From positions 30,409-94,408 of the forward strand of contig NZ_QDKG01000009.1 of NCBI RefSeq assembly GCF_003076635.1: DNA of 64,000 bases, in the 5' to 3' direction. How positions within the stretch are numbered: position 1 is the stretch's first letter; each line of letters starts with the position of its first letter. Shown one piece after another: positions 54,613 through 63,357 of this stretch. Source of the stretch: Sphingobacterium corticibacter (GTDB lineage Bacteria; Bacteroidota; Bacteroidia; Sphingobacteriales; Sphingobacteriaceae). The notes below the pieces were generated by a model, which was not told where the DNA came from, did no database searches, and saw only the letters and a program-made list of their open reading frames with translations. A program made the translations under genes and the position numbers.

Positions 54613-55410
54613 TTACATCATCGCGACATCTTCCTGCACATCCGTATTTGCCTTGGCCAATCTTCGATAACCAAAACGATCTGGATGTTCAATAACAGAT
54701 TTCACAGAGATAATCTTGTACACATACGAACCCGTCTCTTTATTGAGATTTAGGTCGTAATAGCTTTCCGTACCCTGGCGACGAATGGATCGCTTTAAGC
54801 TACCTCCACCTACATTATAAGCGGCAGCAACTAAAGTCCAATCACCAAATTCGCGATGCAAAGCTTTGAGGTATTTTGCGGCTGCGTGCGTAGATTTGGT
54901 CAAATCCATGCGATCATCCACATCCCCATTTACACGCAGTCCATATAACCGAGCCGTAGCTGGAATAAACTGCCAATAACCACCAGCACCTTTATGCGAT
55001 GATGTACGCGGATCCAGATCACTTTCCACCACAGGAATGTATTTAAAATCTTCTGGTATGCCATACGACGCTAGGATCTTCGCGATACGCGGTAGATACT
55101 CATTCGCTTTGCGATGCATCTTATACGATTGGATCTTCTTGTAGGAAAATCTTTTGAGGTAAGTATTCAGCTTTGTTTTTACAGCTGGATCATCTAGGGG
55201 TACTTCCTCTTCGGCAAATGTAACATCACTCCAGTAGGGATCTCTTTCGGCCGAGTCTACTGTTGCCGTTGTTTTTTGTTGTTTGTCGAACTCCCATGCC
55301 ACCGGATTGGTCCCTTTAGGCACGTTGTCGACATTGGAGCTTGAGTATAATTTTGTCAGCAAAACAGCGACCAGCACTATACTACAAGCTAATGCTTTAT
55401 TTTTTATCAT
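54613..55410 (-). CDS. Membrane-bound lytic transglycosylase (SLT domain)
   Basis: 265 residues with an N-terminal signal anchor (ALACSIVLVAVLLTKLY) and one SLT domain. Catalytic Glu is in IPVVESDLDPRTSSHKGAGG YWQFIPATA; the family motif AAAYNVGGGSLKRSI follows. No LysM repeats, unlike MltD of E. coli, so the chain is shorter. It cleaves glycan strands to 1,6-anhydro products (family knowledge). Promoter box at 55487-55494. Confidence 0.92.
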   Translation of the reverse strand: MIKNKALACSIVLVAVLLTKLYSSSNVDNVPKGTNPVAWEFDKQQKTTATVDSAERDPYWSDVTFAEEEVPLDDPAVKTKLNTYLKRFSYKKIQSYKMHRKANEYLPRIAKILASYGIPEDFKYIPVVESDLDPRTSSHKGAGGYWQFIPATARLYGLRVNGDVDDRMDLTKSTHAAAKYLKALHREFGDWTLVAAAYNVGGGSLKRSIRRQGTESYYDLNLNKETGSYVYKIISVKSVIEHPDRFGYRRLAKANTDVQEDVAMM

Positions 55411-55486
55411 TAACTTCCTTAATGTTATCCGTCCCCAAATTCTTGTGTATGCAAGGGGAAAATGACAACTTGGTAAATTGAGCCGA

Positions 55487-55494
55487 CAAATATA
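55487..55494 (-). promoter_or_regulatory. Candidate -7 element of the transglycosylase gene
   Basis: TATATTTG on the minus strand fits TAnnTTTG, 76 nt before the ATG. Confidence 0.45.
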
Positions 55495-55602
55495 GGGACG
55501 ATTTCTTTAATTACCAAATAGTTATCTGATACGCTCTACGGACGAATACAAACAACTCCCACAAAATCAATGCACTTATAGTAATAAATACAGAGAAAAG
55601 CG

Positions 55603-55610
55603 TACCTTTG
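55603..55610 (+). promoter_or_regulatory. Candidate -7 element of the pseudouridine synthase gene
   Basis: TACCTTTG fits TAnnTTTG, 20 nt before ATG 55631. Confidence 0.55.
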
Positions 55611-55630
55611 CAGCCTAATTTAATTTCTAT

Positions 55631-56980
55631 ATGCCATTCAACAACAAAAGGAACAGTCGTGACGACAGCGCCAGAAGAGGTAGAAACAACGAAGACTCCC
55701 GCTCTCGTAGTAATGATCGTCCAAAATCAAATTTTTCATCATCAGACAAACGCTTTAACAAAGACAGTCGTGGAGATGAAAACAGATCAAGAGGCACAGG
55801 CGAAGGATTCGCAAAAAAATCATTTGGCGATCGCACAGAACGTAAACCATACAATAGTGACAACCGTAGATCTTCTGAAGACCGCAAATCATACAATAGC
55901 GACAACCGCAGATCTTCTGAAGATCGCAAACCATACAACAGCGACAACCGCAGATCTTCTGAAGATCGCAAACCATACAACAGCGACAACCGCAGATCTT
56001 CCGAAAATCGTGGTGGCAACAGAGATTTCGAAAAGAAAGCAGGCTTCAGCCGCAACAGCTCTTCTCGTCCAGATTTCAAACAGCGTGACGGATTCAATAG
56101 AAAACCGTTCAATGATCGTGATGAGCAAGGCAAAGGCGCCGAGAGAACTAACCTCCGTAGCAGAAAGACTTTTGGTTCCGGTGACGGAGATGAAAAAACT
56201 TATTTCCCAAATAGAAGATTTGCACAGGCACGGAAACCTGCCTCAGGGCAAGCCATTGATGATGGCACCATCCGCTTAAACCGTTACATCTCTAATTCAG
56301 GAATTTGTTCAAGAAGAAAAGCAGATGAATTAATCGAGCAGGGATTGATCTCGGTGAATGGTGAGATCGTGACCGAATTAGGTACAAAAGTAGATCCGGC
56401 GAAAGACGAAATCCGTTATAACAACGAACGTCTTAAGCGCGAAAAAATGGTGTATGTTTTATTAAACAAACCTAAAGACTACATCACCACGACCGACGAT
56501 CCGCAAGAAAGACGTACCGTGATGCAATTAGTGAGCAAAGCGACCAAAGAACGCATCTATCCAGTAGGTCGATTGGATCGTAATACGACTGGATTGCTAT
56601 TACTAACGAATGATGGCAATTTGGCAGAAAAACTTTCGCACCCAAGAAACAATATCAGCAAAATGTATCACGTGGAGCTAGACAAAAGTCTATCTCAAGG
56701 TGACATGAACAAAATCGAATTTGGTATCGAACTAGAAGACGGATTGATCAAACCAGATGAGGTAAGTTATGTAACCGGCGCGAGCAAGAAAGAAGTCGGC
56801 ATACAGATCCACAGCGGCAAAAACCGGATTGTTAGACGTATATTCGAACATTTAGGCTACGAAGTGGTCAAATTGGATCGTGTTGTATATGCCAACTTGA
56901 CGAAGAAAGATTTACCTCGCGGTAGATGGCGTTACTTGGAAGAACGTGAGTTGATCCAACTGAAACACTTGATGAAATAG
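55631..56980 (+). CDS. rluB: RluB/RsuA-type rRNA pseudouridine synthase with repeat-rich N-terminal tail
   Basis: 449 residues. The first about 210 are disordered and rich in Arg, Ser, Asn and Asp, with four 14-residue repeats of KPYNSDNRRSSEDR type. An S4 RNA-binding domain follows (IRLNRYISNSGICSRRKADE), then the pseudouridine synthase domain with catalytic Asp316 in VGRLDRNTTGLLLLTNDG. C-terminal HSGKNRIVRRIFEHLGY is also typical. The catalytic part matches RluB/RsuA; the exact uridine target is inferred only. The tail may bind rRNA non-specifically. It has its own promoter and terminator. Confidence 0.93.
   Translation: MPFNNKRNSRDDSARRGRNNEDSRSRSNDRPKSNFSSSDKRFNKDSRGDENRSRGTGEGFAKKSFGDRTERKPYNSDNRRSSEDRKSYNSDNRRSSEDRKPYNSDNRRSSEDRKPYNSDNRRSSENRGGNRDFEKKAGFSRNSSSRPDFKQRDGFNRKPFNDRDEQGKGAERTNLRSRKTFGSGDGDEKTYFPNRRFAQARKPASGQAIDDGTIRLNRYISNSGICSRRKADELIEQGLISVNGEIVTELGTKVDPAKDEIRYNNERLKREKMVYVLLNKPKDYITTTDDPQERRTVMQLVSKATKERIYPVGRLDRNTTGLLLLTNDGNLAEKLSHPRNNISKMYHVELDKSLSQGDMNKIEFGIELEDGLIKPDEVSYVTGASKKEVGIQIHSGKNRIVRRIFEHLGYEVVKLDRVVYANLTKKDLPRGRWRYLEERELIQLKHLMK
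55844..56011 (+). repeat. Four tandem 42-nt repeats within rluB
   Basis: Units at 55844-55885, 55886-55927, 55928-55969 and 55970-56011 differ by a few bases; each encodes about KPYNSDNRRSSEDR, the last ending ENR. The unit length is divisible by three, so copy changes stay in frame. Confidence 0.95.
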
Positions 56981-56990
56981 AAATATACGG

Positions 56991-57014
56991 GGCGCTAGAA
57001 ATAGCGCCTTTTTT
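56991..57014 (+). terminator. Terminator of rluB
   Basis: GGCGCTA and TAGCGCC form a 7-bp stem with loop GAAA and a T6 tail, 10 nt past the stop. Confidence 0.88.
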
Positions 57015-57032
57015 ATTGCCTGCTAAAATGTG

Positions 57033-57040
57033 TATTTTTG
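57033..57040 (+). promoter_or_regulatory. Candidate -7 element of the MazG-like gene
   Basis: TATTTTTG fits TAnnTTTG, 18 nt before ATG 57059. Confidence 0.5.
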
Positions 57041-57058
57041 GCAAAATCAAAATAGCAC

Positions 57059-57529
57059 ATGACAGATCCTAAAAGCTTAACATCGGTATCCGAATTTCAC
57101 AAAACATTTCAACACCCTATCTTAGACAGCCCGCAAATCCCTGCTCCTAGCAGATCGGCATTACGCGTTTCTCTGATAGCAGAAGAGTTAAAAGAGCTCG
57201 AAGAAGCGATACAAAATAATGATTTGGTAGAAGTAGCCGATGCGCTTTGTGATATTCAATACGTACTTTCGGGCGCTATCCTCGAATTCGGCTTACAGAA
57301 TAAATTCAATGCATTATTCGAGGAAGTACAACGTTCTAATATGAGTAAAGCTTGTAAATCAGAAGAAGAAGCGATACAAACTCAGGAGCACTACCGCGCA
57401 AAAGGAGTAGAATCGTACTACAAGAAAGTGGATGATCTTTACCTAGTATTCCGTGAAGGCGATCACAAGACGTTGAAGTCGGTCAACTATTCGCCAGCAG
57501 ATCTAAAGACAATCTTGGCAGAGAAATAA
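57059..57529 (+). CDS. MazG-like nucleoside triphosphate pyrophosphohydrolase
   Basis: 156 residues, all-alpha NTP pyrophosphatase type. The metal-binding pattern is EELKELEEAI (ExxE) followed by ADALCDIQYVLSGAILEFGL (DxxD). The N-terminal VSEFHKTFQHPILDSPQIPA and a C-terminal extension (YYKKVDDLYLVFREGDHKTL) match the phosphoribosyl-ATP pyrophosphohydrolase-like family often found in Bacteroidota. Probable house-cleaning of non-canonical NTPs; the substrate is not established. Confidence 0.85.
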   Translation: MTDPKSLTSVSEFHKTFQHPILDSPQIPAPSRSALRVSLIAEELKELEEAIQNNDLVEVADALCDIQYVLSGAILEFGLQNKFNALFEEVQRSNMSKACKSEEEAIQTQEHYRAKGVESYYKKVDDLYLVFREGDHKTLKSVNYSPADLKTILAEK

Positions 57530-57561
57530 AAGAAACCATTTCTGATCAAAAATATAGTCAG

Positions 57562-57605
57562 GGATCAGCTTAGCCAATTATCCATGGTAAGCTGATCCTT
57601 GTTTT
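57562..57605 (+). terminator. Terminator of the MazG-like gene, overlapping the end of yhcC
   Basis: GGATCAGCTTA and TAAGCTGATCC form a perfect 11-bp stem followed by TTGTTTT on the plus strand. The convergent radical-SAM gene's stop codon (57578-57580) is inside the loop. Confidence 0.75.
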
Positions 57606-58525
57606 ACACCACGCGCTTCCAAACCTTTATCAATCTCGGTTTGGATCTTTGATTTGGGGAAACCCCAATTTGGTGCGATCAAAAGCTCTTTATCCGCGAT
57701 ACCAAAAATCCGTTGAATAATGATATCTGGTCGAAGCAATGGAATGAACTTAGCCAAGAATTCTGTATATTCTTCTAAAGAAAACAGTTTGAAAGGCTCT
57801 CTTTTGTACTTCACTCCCATGATCGATCCCTCCACAATATGTAGGTGATGCAGTTTCACAAATTTGATGTGCGGCTGTTTATTGATTTCATCCGCATATT
57901 TGAGCATCATCTCTTCCGTTTCCCAAGGAAAGCCAAAGATGGTATGCACACAAATCTCTAACTTGGAGCCTTCTAATAGCTTCATGATGTTGATAAACTC
58001 ATCATGCAGACAACCACGATTGATACGCTCTAGCGTGTCATTGTAGATGGATTCCATACCCATCTCTAAATCCACGTCATAACGATCGGTATAACTCTCC
58101 AACAAAGCAATTTTTTCGAAATCCAGACAATCTGGTCGCGTTCCGACCGATAAACCAACGGTATGCTCTGGACAAACACTCAACGCTTCGTCGTACATCA
58201 TCTTGAGCAGATGTGTCGGTGCATAGGTATTGGTATTAGGCTGAAAATAGATCACAAACTTCTCTGCACCGTAAGATTTACGCGCTCTTTCGATGCCATT
58301 CTCCACTTGCTCTCGCATGGATGGGATCTTGCGTGCCGTATCAGGAGTGAAAGAATCGACATTACAATAGGTACATCCGCCATATCCCTTGCTCCCATCT
58401 CGATTAGGACAAGTAAAATTCCCGTCTACAATGACTTTGAAAACCTTCTGCCCTGCGTATTTCTCTTTGAGATATGCACCGTAATGATTGTACGGTTTTA
58501 CCCCTGTATCTAATAGTGTTGCCAT
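57578..58525 (-). CDS. YhcC-type (TIGR01212-like) radical SAM protein
   Basis: 315 residues. The cluster-binding cysteines are in FTCPNRDGSKGYGGCTYCNV, the unusual C-x10+-GCxYC spacing characteristic of this family, related to Elp3-type radical SAM proteins. Other signatures: VIYFQPNTNTYAP, LSVGTRPDCL, EMGMESI, VHTIFGFPWETEEMM. Function is not known; a role in RNA modification is often guessed. Promoter box at 58535-58542 is 9 nt from the ATG. Confidence 0.92.
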   Translation of the reverse strand: MATLLDTGVKPYNHYGAYLKEKYAGQKVFKVIVDGNFTCPNRDGSKGYGGCTYCNVDSFTPDTARKIPSMREQVENGIERARKSYGAEKFVIYFQPNTNTYAPTHLLKMMYDEALSVCPEHTVGLSVGTRPDCLDFEKIALLESYTDRYDVDLEMGMESIYNDTLERINRGCLHDEFINIMKLLEGSKLEICVHTIFGFPWETEEMMLKYADEINKQPHIKFVKLHHLHIVEGSIMGVKYKREPFKLFSLEEYTEFLAKFIPLLRPDIIIQRIFGIADKELLIAPNWGFPKSKIQTEIDKGLEARGVKQGSAYHG

Positions 58526-58534
58526 CTTCTGCTA

Positions 58535-58542
58535 CAAAGATA
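58535..58542 (-). promoter_or_regulatory. yhcC-type gene -7 promoter element
   Basis: TATCTTTG on the minus strand fits TAnnTTTG; 9 nt separate it from ATG 58525. Confidence 0.55.
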
Positions 58543-58593
58543 CGCATACTTGCTGGGTATGCAACAAAGGCACGAAAGACACAACAGCTAAAT

Positions 58594-61215
58594 TTAATTT
58601 TGCTCTGGCATCTGATCGACAGACGGATCGTGCTGTAGCGCTGTGCTGATGAATTGTCTTGGCTGATCTTCGTTTTTGTAAGGTACTATAAAAGTTGCCT
58701 TCACTCGCTCGGATTGACGCAAATAAGACAACCAGATGATCGTCGGAATAATATTTCTAGTCAGCACATTCCATGATTCTTGCGCACCTTTCACACTTTC
58801 AGGCATGATATACATAGCATTCATACTACTGACAACATCAAATACAGCGACAGCTAATAAGGTGTAAAAACAGGTCTGTGGAAAGAGATCACGTCGTTTA
58901 TAAAGCAAATACAGACAATAGCCTAATGCGAAGGTTAAGAAAAAGCTAATGACAAACTCAAGGGATAATAATACCTGCCACTGTATAGGACTCACATGTC
59001 GTAACTCCATAAAGTCATAGGCAATCCAGATTTGATAATTAGTCACATAGTTTAACATATTAGACAATAGACTGCTTATGAGATTAATAATCATCACAAT
59101 ACCAAGCACATAGAGCCAGCCTCCTAATTTTGGAGGCAGTACCTGTTCACCATCCGATGCAACAGTATTCCTTGGTTTTTGCTTATTGTACCATCTCACA
59201 AATAAGGTAAATAAGACACAAACCAACACGAATAAAAGAATAGGATACAAAGTAGATTGACCGGTTGGTGAACTACCCTCAATATCTACGCTATAATCAT
59301 CGTTGAGATAAAATCCGGAAAAGAAAAATCTATTGCGATCTTGAAATGTCTTTACATATAGAGGCACCTGCTCCTCGTCTATATAAGATTTATAGGTATA
59401 AAAGCTATAGCTGAGTTTCAACGTATCTTGACTATTACGCATAAATCTGCTATAGAAATAGCTTTCATGCTGCTCATTGTGCGTATCAGAGGCAGATGAC
59501 ATTTGTTTTCCATCAGGATTAATGATGCAAATATCATGTTCAAATTTCAATGGAAAAGAAAGAGCTATTGGGGCAGACCGCACGGTATTCACTGCTGGCA
59601 AATATTGATCCGTATGTTGAGAATAAAAGTTTATGTATTTTTTACCCGTTTCCTCTTCTACTTCAAATAGTTGCGGTATGTTATAATGCTCATAAACCAC
59701 AAAAGTATTATTTTCAATATCATCGTCAAATTTGATATTGGAGGCTTTCGTTACGTTTTTATGCTTATTCTGATAATAGGTAAGATACTGTTTTTGAATT
59801 TCACTCTTTGAGTTGCTTTTGAACAAGGAGCGTATTGATTCGGCGTCAGATGATGTATAATCGCTTTTCACGGTCAAGGTAGCAGAGCCATCTTTGTGCA
59901 TTTGGTACACTTCTGAAATATGGGTTACCGCTTCTTGGTCTGCGCCAAGATCTTCTACATTACCGCTTGAGAGATTGAGTGCCGCACCATACCACGGAAA
60001 ATACCGATATAAAATATTGCCACCTTGCTGCGTGACGGTGGCGTCGATCCACTGTTTTCGACCATCAACTGCTGCCCATACAACCATATGGTTGAAACTC
60101 TGAGGTGACGGGATTTGCTTTTTTAATCCATGGTCGATGTATGAATTTACCAATCCCAAACCACTATCAATCTTTTTATATTTAAGCAAAGTCGCTAGCA
60201 GTACAGACTTATCTTTACAGTCACCATAACGTTGCCGAAAAACCTTTTCAGGATTATTGGCACGATGCGAGAACTCTCCCATTTCTACACCTTGGTACCG
60301 AATTTCGTTCTGTACGAAATCAGTAACCAGCTTAAAATAATTCACCTTATTGCCACCAGCCTTCTTCCACAGTTCGTCAGCAAAAACACTTAAAGATTGC
60401 GATGATGTCAGTATTGGAATAGGATTTACTTTTGTTGCCCAAGCGGCTACTTCTTGCCAATTGCTAAATTCGGAACAACTCACCGTAGGTACACTGACAT
60501 ACCAAGAAGGCACATAGTCATAAAATGTTCCTTTGAGCAAGTTGTTCTTTTCATAGTAGTAACTCGTTACCTGATCACTTTTCAACACCTGCATTTCTTC
60601 TGCGCCACCAGCATAGGAAAAATGAAGATTGCGGCTTTTCGGCACGACGTAATTGACAAGTAGCAATCCAATCGGCTCATAACCTTGCAGGTAAGAATAG
60701 TCAAAAAATTTATTGTCAAATACTGGATTAAATCCTTTTATGGTATATGAAATATTTATGCGATCTCCCTTTCTGAGGTCATCAATGATACAATAGGCCG
60801 AATAGGTTCCGTTGTAGATAGCCCTAGACAAATCTGACTCTGTCGCAAGTAGTTTAAATAGTTTGGTATCCGTTTTATCAATACGTTTACCATCACGTGT
60901 AATGCTCAGGTCGTGTAACAAAATGCTTTGATAACTCGGATCGAACAATACCGATACCTGTCCAGCAGAAGAAAGCCCTTCCTCATCGTGGATCACGCGC
61001 ACTGAGCTGTGATAACGTTCTTGAAGACCTACATGAACCTGATATTCTTGTCGCTCGATGTAATATCCATCACTCACATCATCAAGATCCACGGCAGAAG
61101 GCGTTAGTGCAGATACCCGTATCCAATCGGGCGATTTGACTTTTTTAATAGCGGATTGCGCCATAGCGCTTGTGGCACACAAAAATAAAACTGCATACAG
61201 CAGCAAAAATTTCAT
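58594..61215 (-). CDS. DUF3857 - transglutaminase-like - DUF2569 membrane protein
   Basis: About 873 residues with a signal peptide (LLLYAVLFLCATSAMAQ). DUF3857 spans about 40-240 (YHSSVRVIHDEEGLSSAGQV). A transglutaminase-like domain follows, with an intact triad: Cys333 in RYGDCKDKSVLLATLL, His376 in NHMVVWA and Asp391 in WIDATV. After a beta-domain, one membrane helix (TLYPILLFVLVCVLFTLFVR) leads to a DUF2569 module of four helices (PPKLGGWLYVLGIVMIINLI). Exported catalytic domains on a polytopic membrane anchor are inferred. ATG 61215 gives the better signal peptide; 61233 adds six residues. Confidence 0.85.
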   Translation of the reverse strand: MKFLLLYAVLFLCATSAMAQSAIKKVKSPDWIRVSALTPSAVDLDDVSDGYYIERQEYQVHVGLQERYHSSVRVIHDEEGLSSAGQVSVLFDPSYQSILLHDLSITRDGKRIDKTDTKLFKLLATESDLSRAIYNGTYSAYCIIDDLRKGDRINISYTIKGFNPVFDNKFFDYSYLQGYEPIGLLLVNYVVPKSRNLHFSYAGGAEEMQVLKSDQVTSYYYEKNNLLKGTFYDYVPSWYVSVPTVSCSEFSNWQEVAAWATKVNPIPILTSSQSLSVFADELWKKAGGNKVNYFKLVTDFVQNEIRYQGVEMGEFSHRANNPEKVFRQRYGDCKDKSVLLATLLKYKKIDSGLGLVNSYIDHGLKKQIPSPQSFNHMVVWAAVDGRKQWIDATVTQQGGNILYRYFPWYGAALNLSSGNVEDLGADQEAVTHISEVYQMHKDGSATLTVKSDYTSSDAESIRSLFKSNSKSEIQKQYLTYYQNKHKNVTKASNIKFDDDIENNTFVVYEHYNIPQLFEVEEETGKKYINFYSQHTDQYLPAVNTVRSAPIALSFPLKFEHDICIINPDGKQMSSASDTHNEQHESYFYSRFMRNSQDTLKLSYSFYTYKSYIDEEQVPLYVKTFQDRNRFFFSGFYLNDDYSVDIEGSSPTGQSTLYPILLFVLVCVLFTLFVRWYNKQKPRNTVASDGEQVLPPKLGGWLYVLGIVMIINLISSLLSNMLNYVTNYQIWIAYDFMELRHVSPIQWQVLLSLEFVISFFLTFALGYCLYLLYKRRDLFPQTCFYTLLAVAVFDVVSSMNAMYIMPESVKGAQESWNVLTRNIIPTIIWLSYLRQSERVKATFIVPYKNEDQPRQFISTALQHDPSVDQMPEQN

Positions 61216-61423
61216 TACGTTGGTTCGGTACATGTGGTCAATAAAAACTCTCTAAAGATAATGTAATATTCAGATCTTACCAGTAAGAATTTTACATCAA
61301 ATTAAATGCTATCAGAGTAGCTCATCACGTCTACAATGGATGATTAAAAAACATCTTCACATGACGGGATGATACATTAAATAAAAATTATTTGCATAAC
61401 GCTATCAAAGAGTAGAACCAGTT

Positions 61424-61475
61424 ATTACCTAATAAAGCAAGCCAACAAAATTGTTGGCTTGCTTTATTAGGTAAT
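61424..61475. terminator. 52-nt perfect palindrome, probable terminator of the first astacin gene
   Basis: Two 25-nt arms are exact inverse complements, separated by AA; each arm includes TTACCTAATAAAGCAAGC. It starts 56 nt past the stop of the astacin-like gene at 61531. The stem is far longer than the neighbouring terminators and has no clean T tail. Confidence 0.7.
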
Positions 61476-61530
61476 CATTTATCAATTAATGATTATATTA
61501 TACAACACACTTTTTACTCATAAGATATTC

Positions 61531-62403
61531 TTACGGATAAAGCGCATTTATTCCGGCTGAATCGCCATTTGACAAACGTTCGAAATTGTAATCAAAAGTA
61601 GATCCGTCAAGCCTAGTCATAACTGGATTATTGAAATCCCTTGCATAAGCAAAAGATGAATACAGCATGATGGATTCGAAATCAAAAGCCCCATGAACTG
61701 TGTACCAAGGCCATACCACGAAATCCCAAAATGCACCTGCTATCGCTCGATCCAGATAGATACGAATATGCTCATCTCTATCGGGACGTGTATGCTCATG
61801 CACGAAACCCATAGAATGCATGATTTCATGGGCAATCACACCTGGAAGAGTCGTATTGTAAATATTAATCGTATTGACACGATTAGCACTCCAACCTAGT
61901 GGTGAGCTATTGGTTAGTGGAGAATACACAAAATGAATATATTCAGGTTCACTAGAGTGTTTTACAAAACAAATGGATGATCTTGAAGAAATCATGTCAA
62001 AAGCGAGCTGAATGCTTAGCAAAAAATGTTTGTAATCTTCATCTGATAGCGTACCTTGATCTGGCAAACGATATGGTATCGTATTGTTGGACCATGTCTG
62101 CACGATACTTACACCAATAGCCGAACGTTGCATAGTAGTAAGGTTCGGATCGGCCATTTTTTGCAACAACGCGAATTGTTCTTTAGTAATTGTGATATCT
62201 TCCGCAATATAATACAATCCACTATCTTCCTTCACGTAACTATCATAACCGTCGATCGTCAGCCGATACAAACTTGAACTATCAGACAACTTATTGACAT
62301 CAAAATATTCTTTAGCAGCCGTTTCAGATAATACTTGTTCTTTCCGACATCCAGTTAATAGAAAAGCGAGAAGACACAAGCAATAAATATTTTTCTTTAT
62401 CAT
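61531..62403 (-). CDS. Astacin-like (M12A) metallopeptidase lipoprotein, copy 1
   Basis: 290 residues: lipoprotein signal with Cys19 in LTGC; an N-terminal region of about 100 residues (ITITKEQFALLQKMADPNLT) that may act as a prodomain; and an astacin core. The zinc site HEIMHSMGFVHEHTRPDRD begins at 192 and keeps all family residues (HExxHxxGxxHE); the Met-turn with Tyr is SIMLY at 244-248. Predicted as a surface or periplasmic zinc endopeptidase. It is aligned without gaps around the core with the copy at 62488-63357, so this is a tandem duplicate. Confidence 0.9.
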   Translation of the reverse strand: MIKKNIYCLCLLAFLLTGCRKEQVLSETAAKEYFDVNKLSDSSSLYRLTIDGYDSYVKEDSGLYYIAEDITITKEQFALLQKMADPNLTTMQRSAIGVSIVQTWSNNTIPYRLPDQGTLSDEDYKHFLLSIQLAFDMISSRSSICFVKHSSEPEYIHFVYSPLTNSSPLGWSANRVNTINIYNTTLPGVIAHEIMHSMGFVHEHTRPDRDEHIRIYLDRAIAGAFWDFVVWPWYTVHGAFDFESIMLYSSFAYARDFNNPVMTRLDGSTFDYNFERLSNGDSAGINALYP

Positions 62404-62487
62404 AACATCTTATTTTGTGTTTTAGAATCGATTCGTAACTTCTGAGAATACTCACTCGCACATCCTAAATAAACATGGAATACTTCT

Positions 62488-63357
62488 TTAATAGAGTGCA
62501 TTAATCCCTGCATAATCCCCAGGTGTGAGTCGCGCTCGTTGACTGTTCCAAGTAGAACCGTCCAATCTAGTCAGAACCGGTAAATTGCGATCTATTGAAA
62601 AGTCAAAAGAACCGTACAACATTACCGATTCAAAGTCAAATGGACCGTGATTGACATATCCTGGCATAATGTTAAAATTAATACGGGCTTGTAGGGGAAC
62701 ACGCTCAATATACACATGAATAAACGAGTCTCGATCGGGGCGAGTTTGCTCGTGCATAATAGCCATGGAGTGCATAATCTCATGCGCTATAATCGCGGGA
62801 TATGTGATGTTGTAGATATTAATCTGGTTAACGCGACCTCTGCTCCATCCTAAAGGAGAGCTATTAGAAGTGAGTGAAAACACAAAGTTAATATATTCTG
62901 GCTGCGTAGTACGTTCTACAAAACGAACCGAAGTTTCTGCTGTGATCAGATCAAAAGCATTCTGTATATTAGCTAGAAAAATATTATAATTGTTCGTCGA
63001 TAAAGAGCCTTGTACTGGTAGCTTATAAAAGACGGTCTTGTTTGGCCAAGTTTGGCTTAAATTGCGAGTAATCGTAGCACGTTCTGTAGTAGACAGGCTA
63101 GGATTGGTCATTTTTAGTAATATATTAAATTGCTCTTTTGTAATCGTTAGATCCTCAGAAAAATAATATTCACCATTCAGTTCCTTTATATACGTATCCG
63201 CACCCTTAATGACCAACTTATGTAACTTGGTACTGTCAGATAGTACAATCGTACTGAAATACTCATTTTCATCGGGTATCGATTGAACAACTTCTTGCTT
63301 ACAGGCTACGAAGAGCAAGGCCGTTATGCAAATTAGGTTAAGAGCTAGTTTATTCAT
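62488..63357 (-). CDS. Astacin-like (M12A) metallopeptidase lipoprotein, copy 2
   Basis: 289 residues, lipobox FVAC with Cys19, same domain order and nearly the same residue numbering as copy 1. Zinc site HEIMHSMAIMHEQTRPDRD at 192-210: the three His and the catalytic Glu are retained, but the usual Gly at position 199 is Ala. The Met-turn is SVMLY at 244-248. Conserved blocks include ITITKEQF-like LTITKEQFNILLKM and NSSPLGWSRGRVNQINIYNI. It lies 84 nt upstream of copy 1, so the two may be co-transcribed. Activity may be altered by the Ala. Confidence 0.9.
   Translation of the reverse strand: MNKLALNLICITALLFVACKQEVVQSIPDENEYFSTIVLSDSTKLHKLVIKGADTYIKELNGEYYFSEDLTITKEQFNILLKMTNPSLSTTERATITRNLSQTWPNKTVFYKLPVQGSLSTNNYNIFLANIQNAFDLITAETSVRFVERTTQPEYINFVFSLTSNSSPLGWSRGRVNQINIYNITYPAIIAHEIMHSMAIMHEQTRPDRDSFIHVYIERVPLQARINFNIMPGYVNHGPFDFESVMLYGSFDFSIDRNLPVLTRLDGSTWNSQRARLTPGDYAGINALY

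Noticed and set aside
55608..56279. Long open frames on both strands across the start of rluB (plus frame at 55608-56279, minus frame at 55627-56133)
   Set aside because: They arise because the 42-nt repeat keeps every frame open. Their translations are repetitive (TANHTIATTADLLKI-like, Leu/Arg-rich) and the rluB frame has the S4 and catalytic domains.
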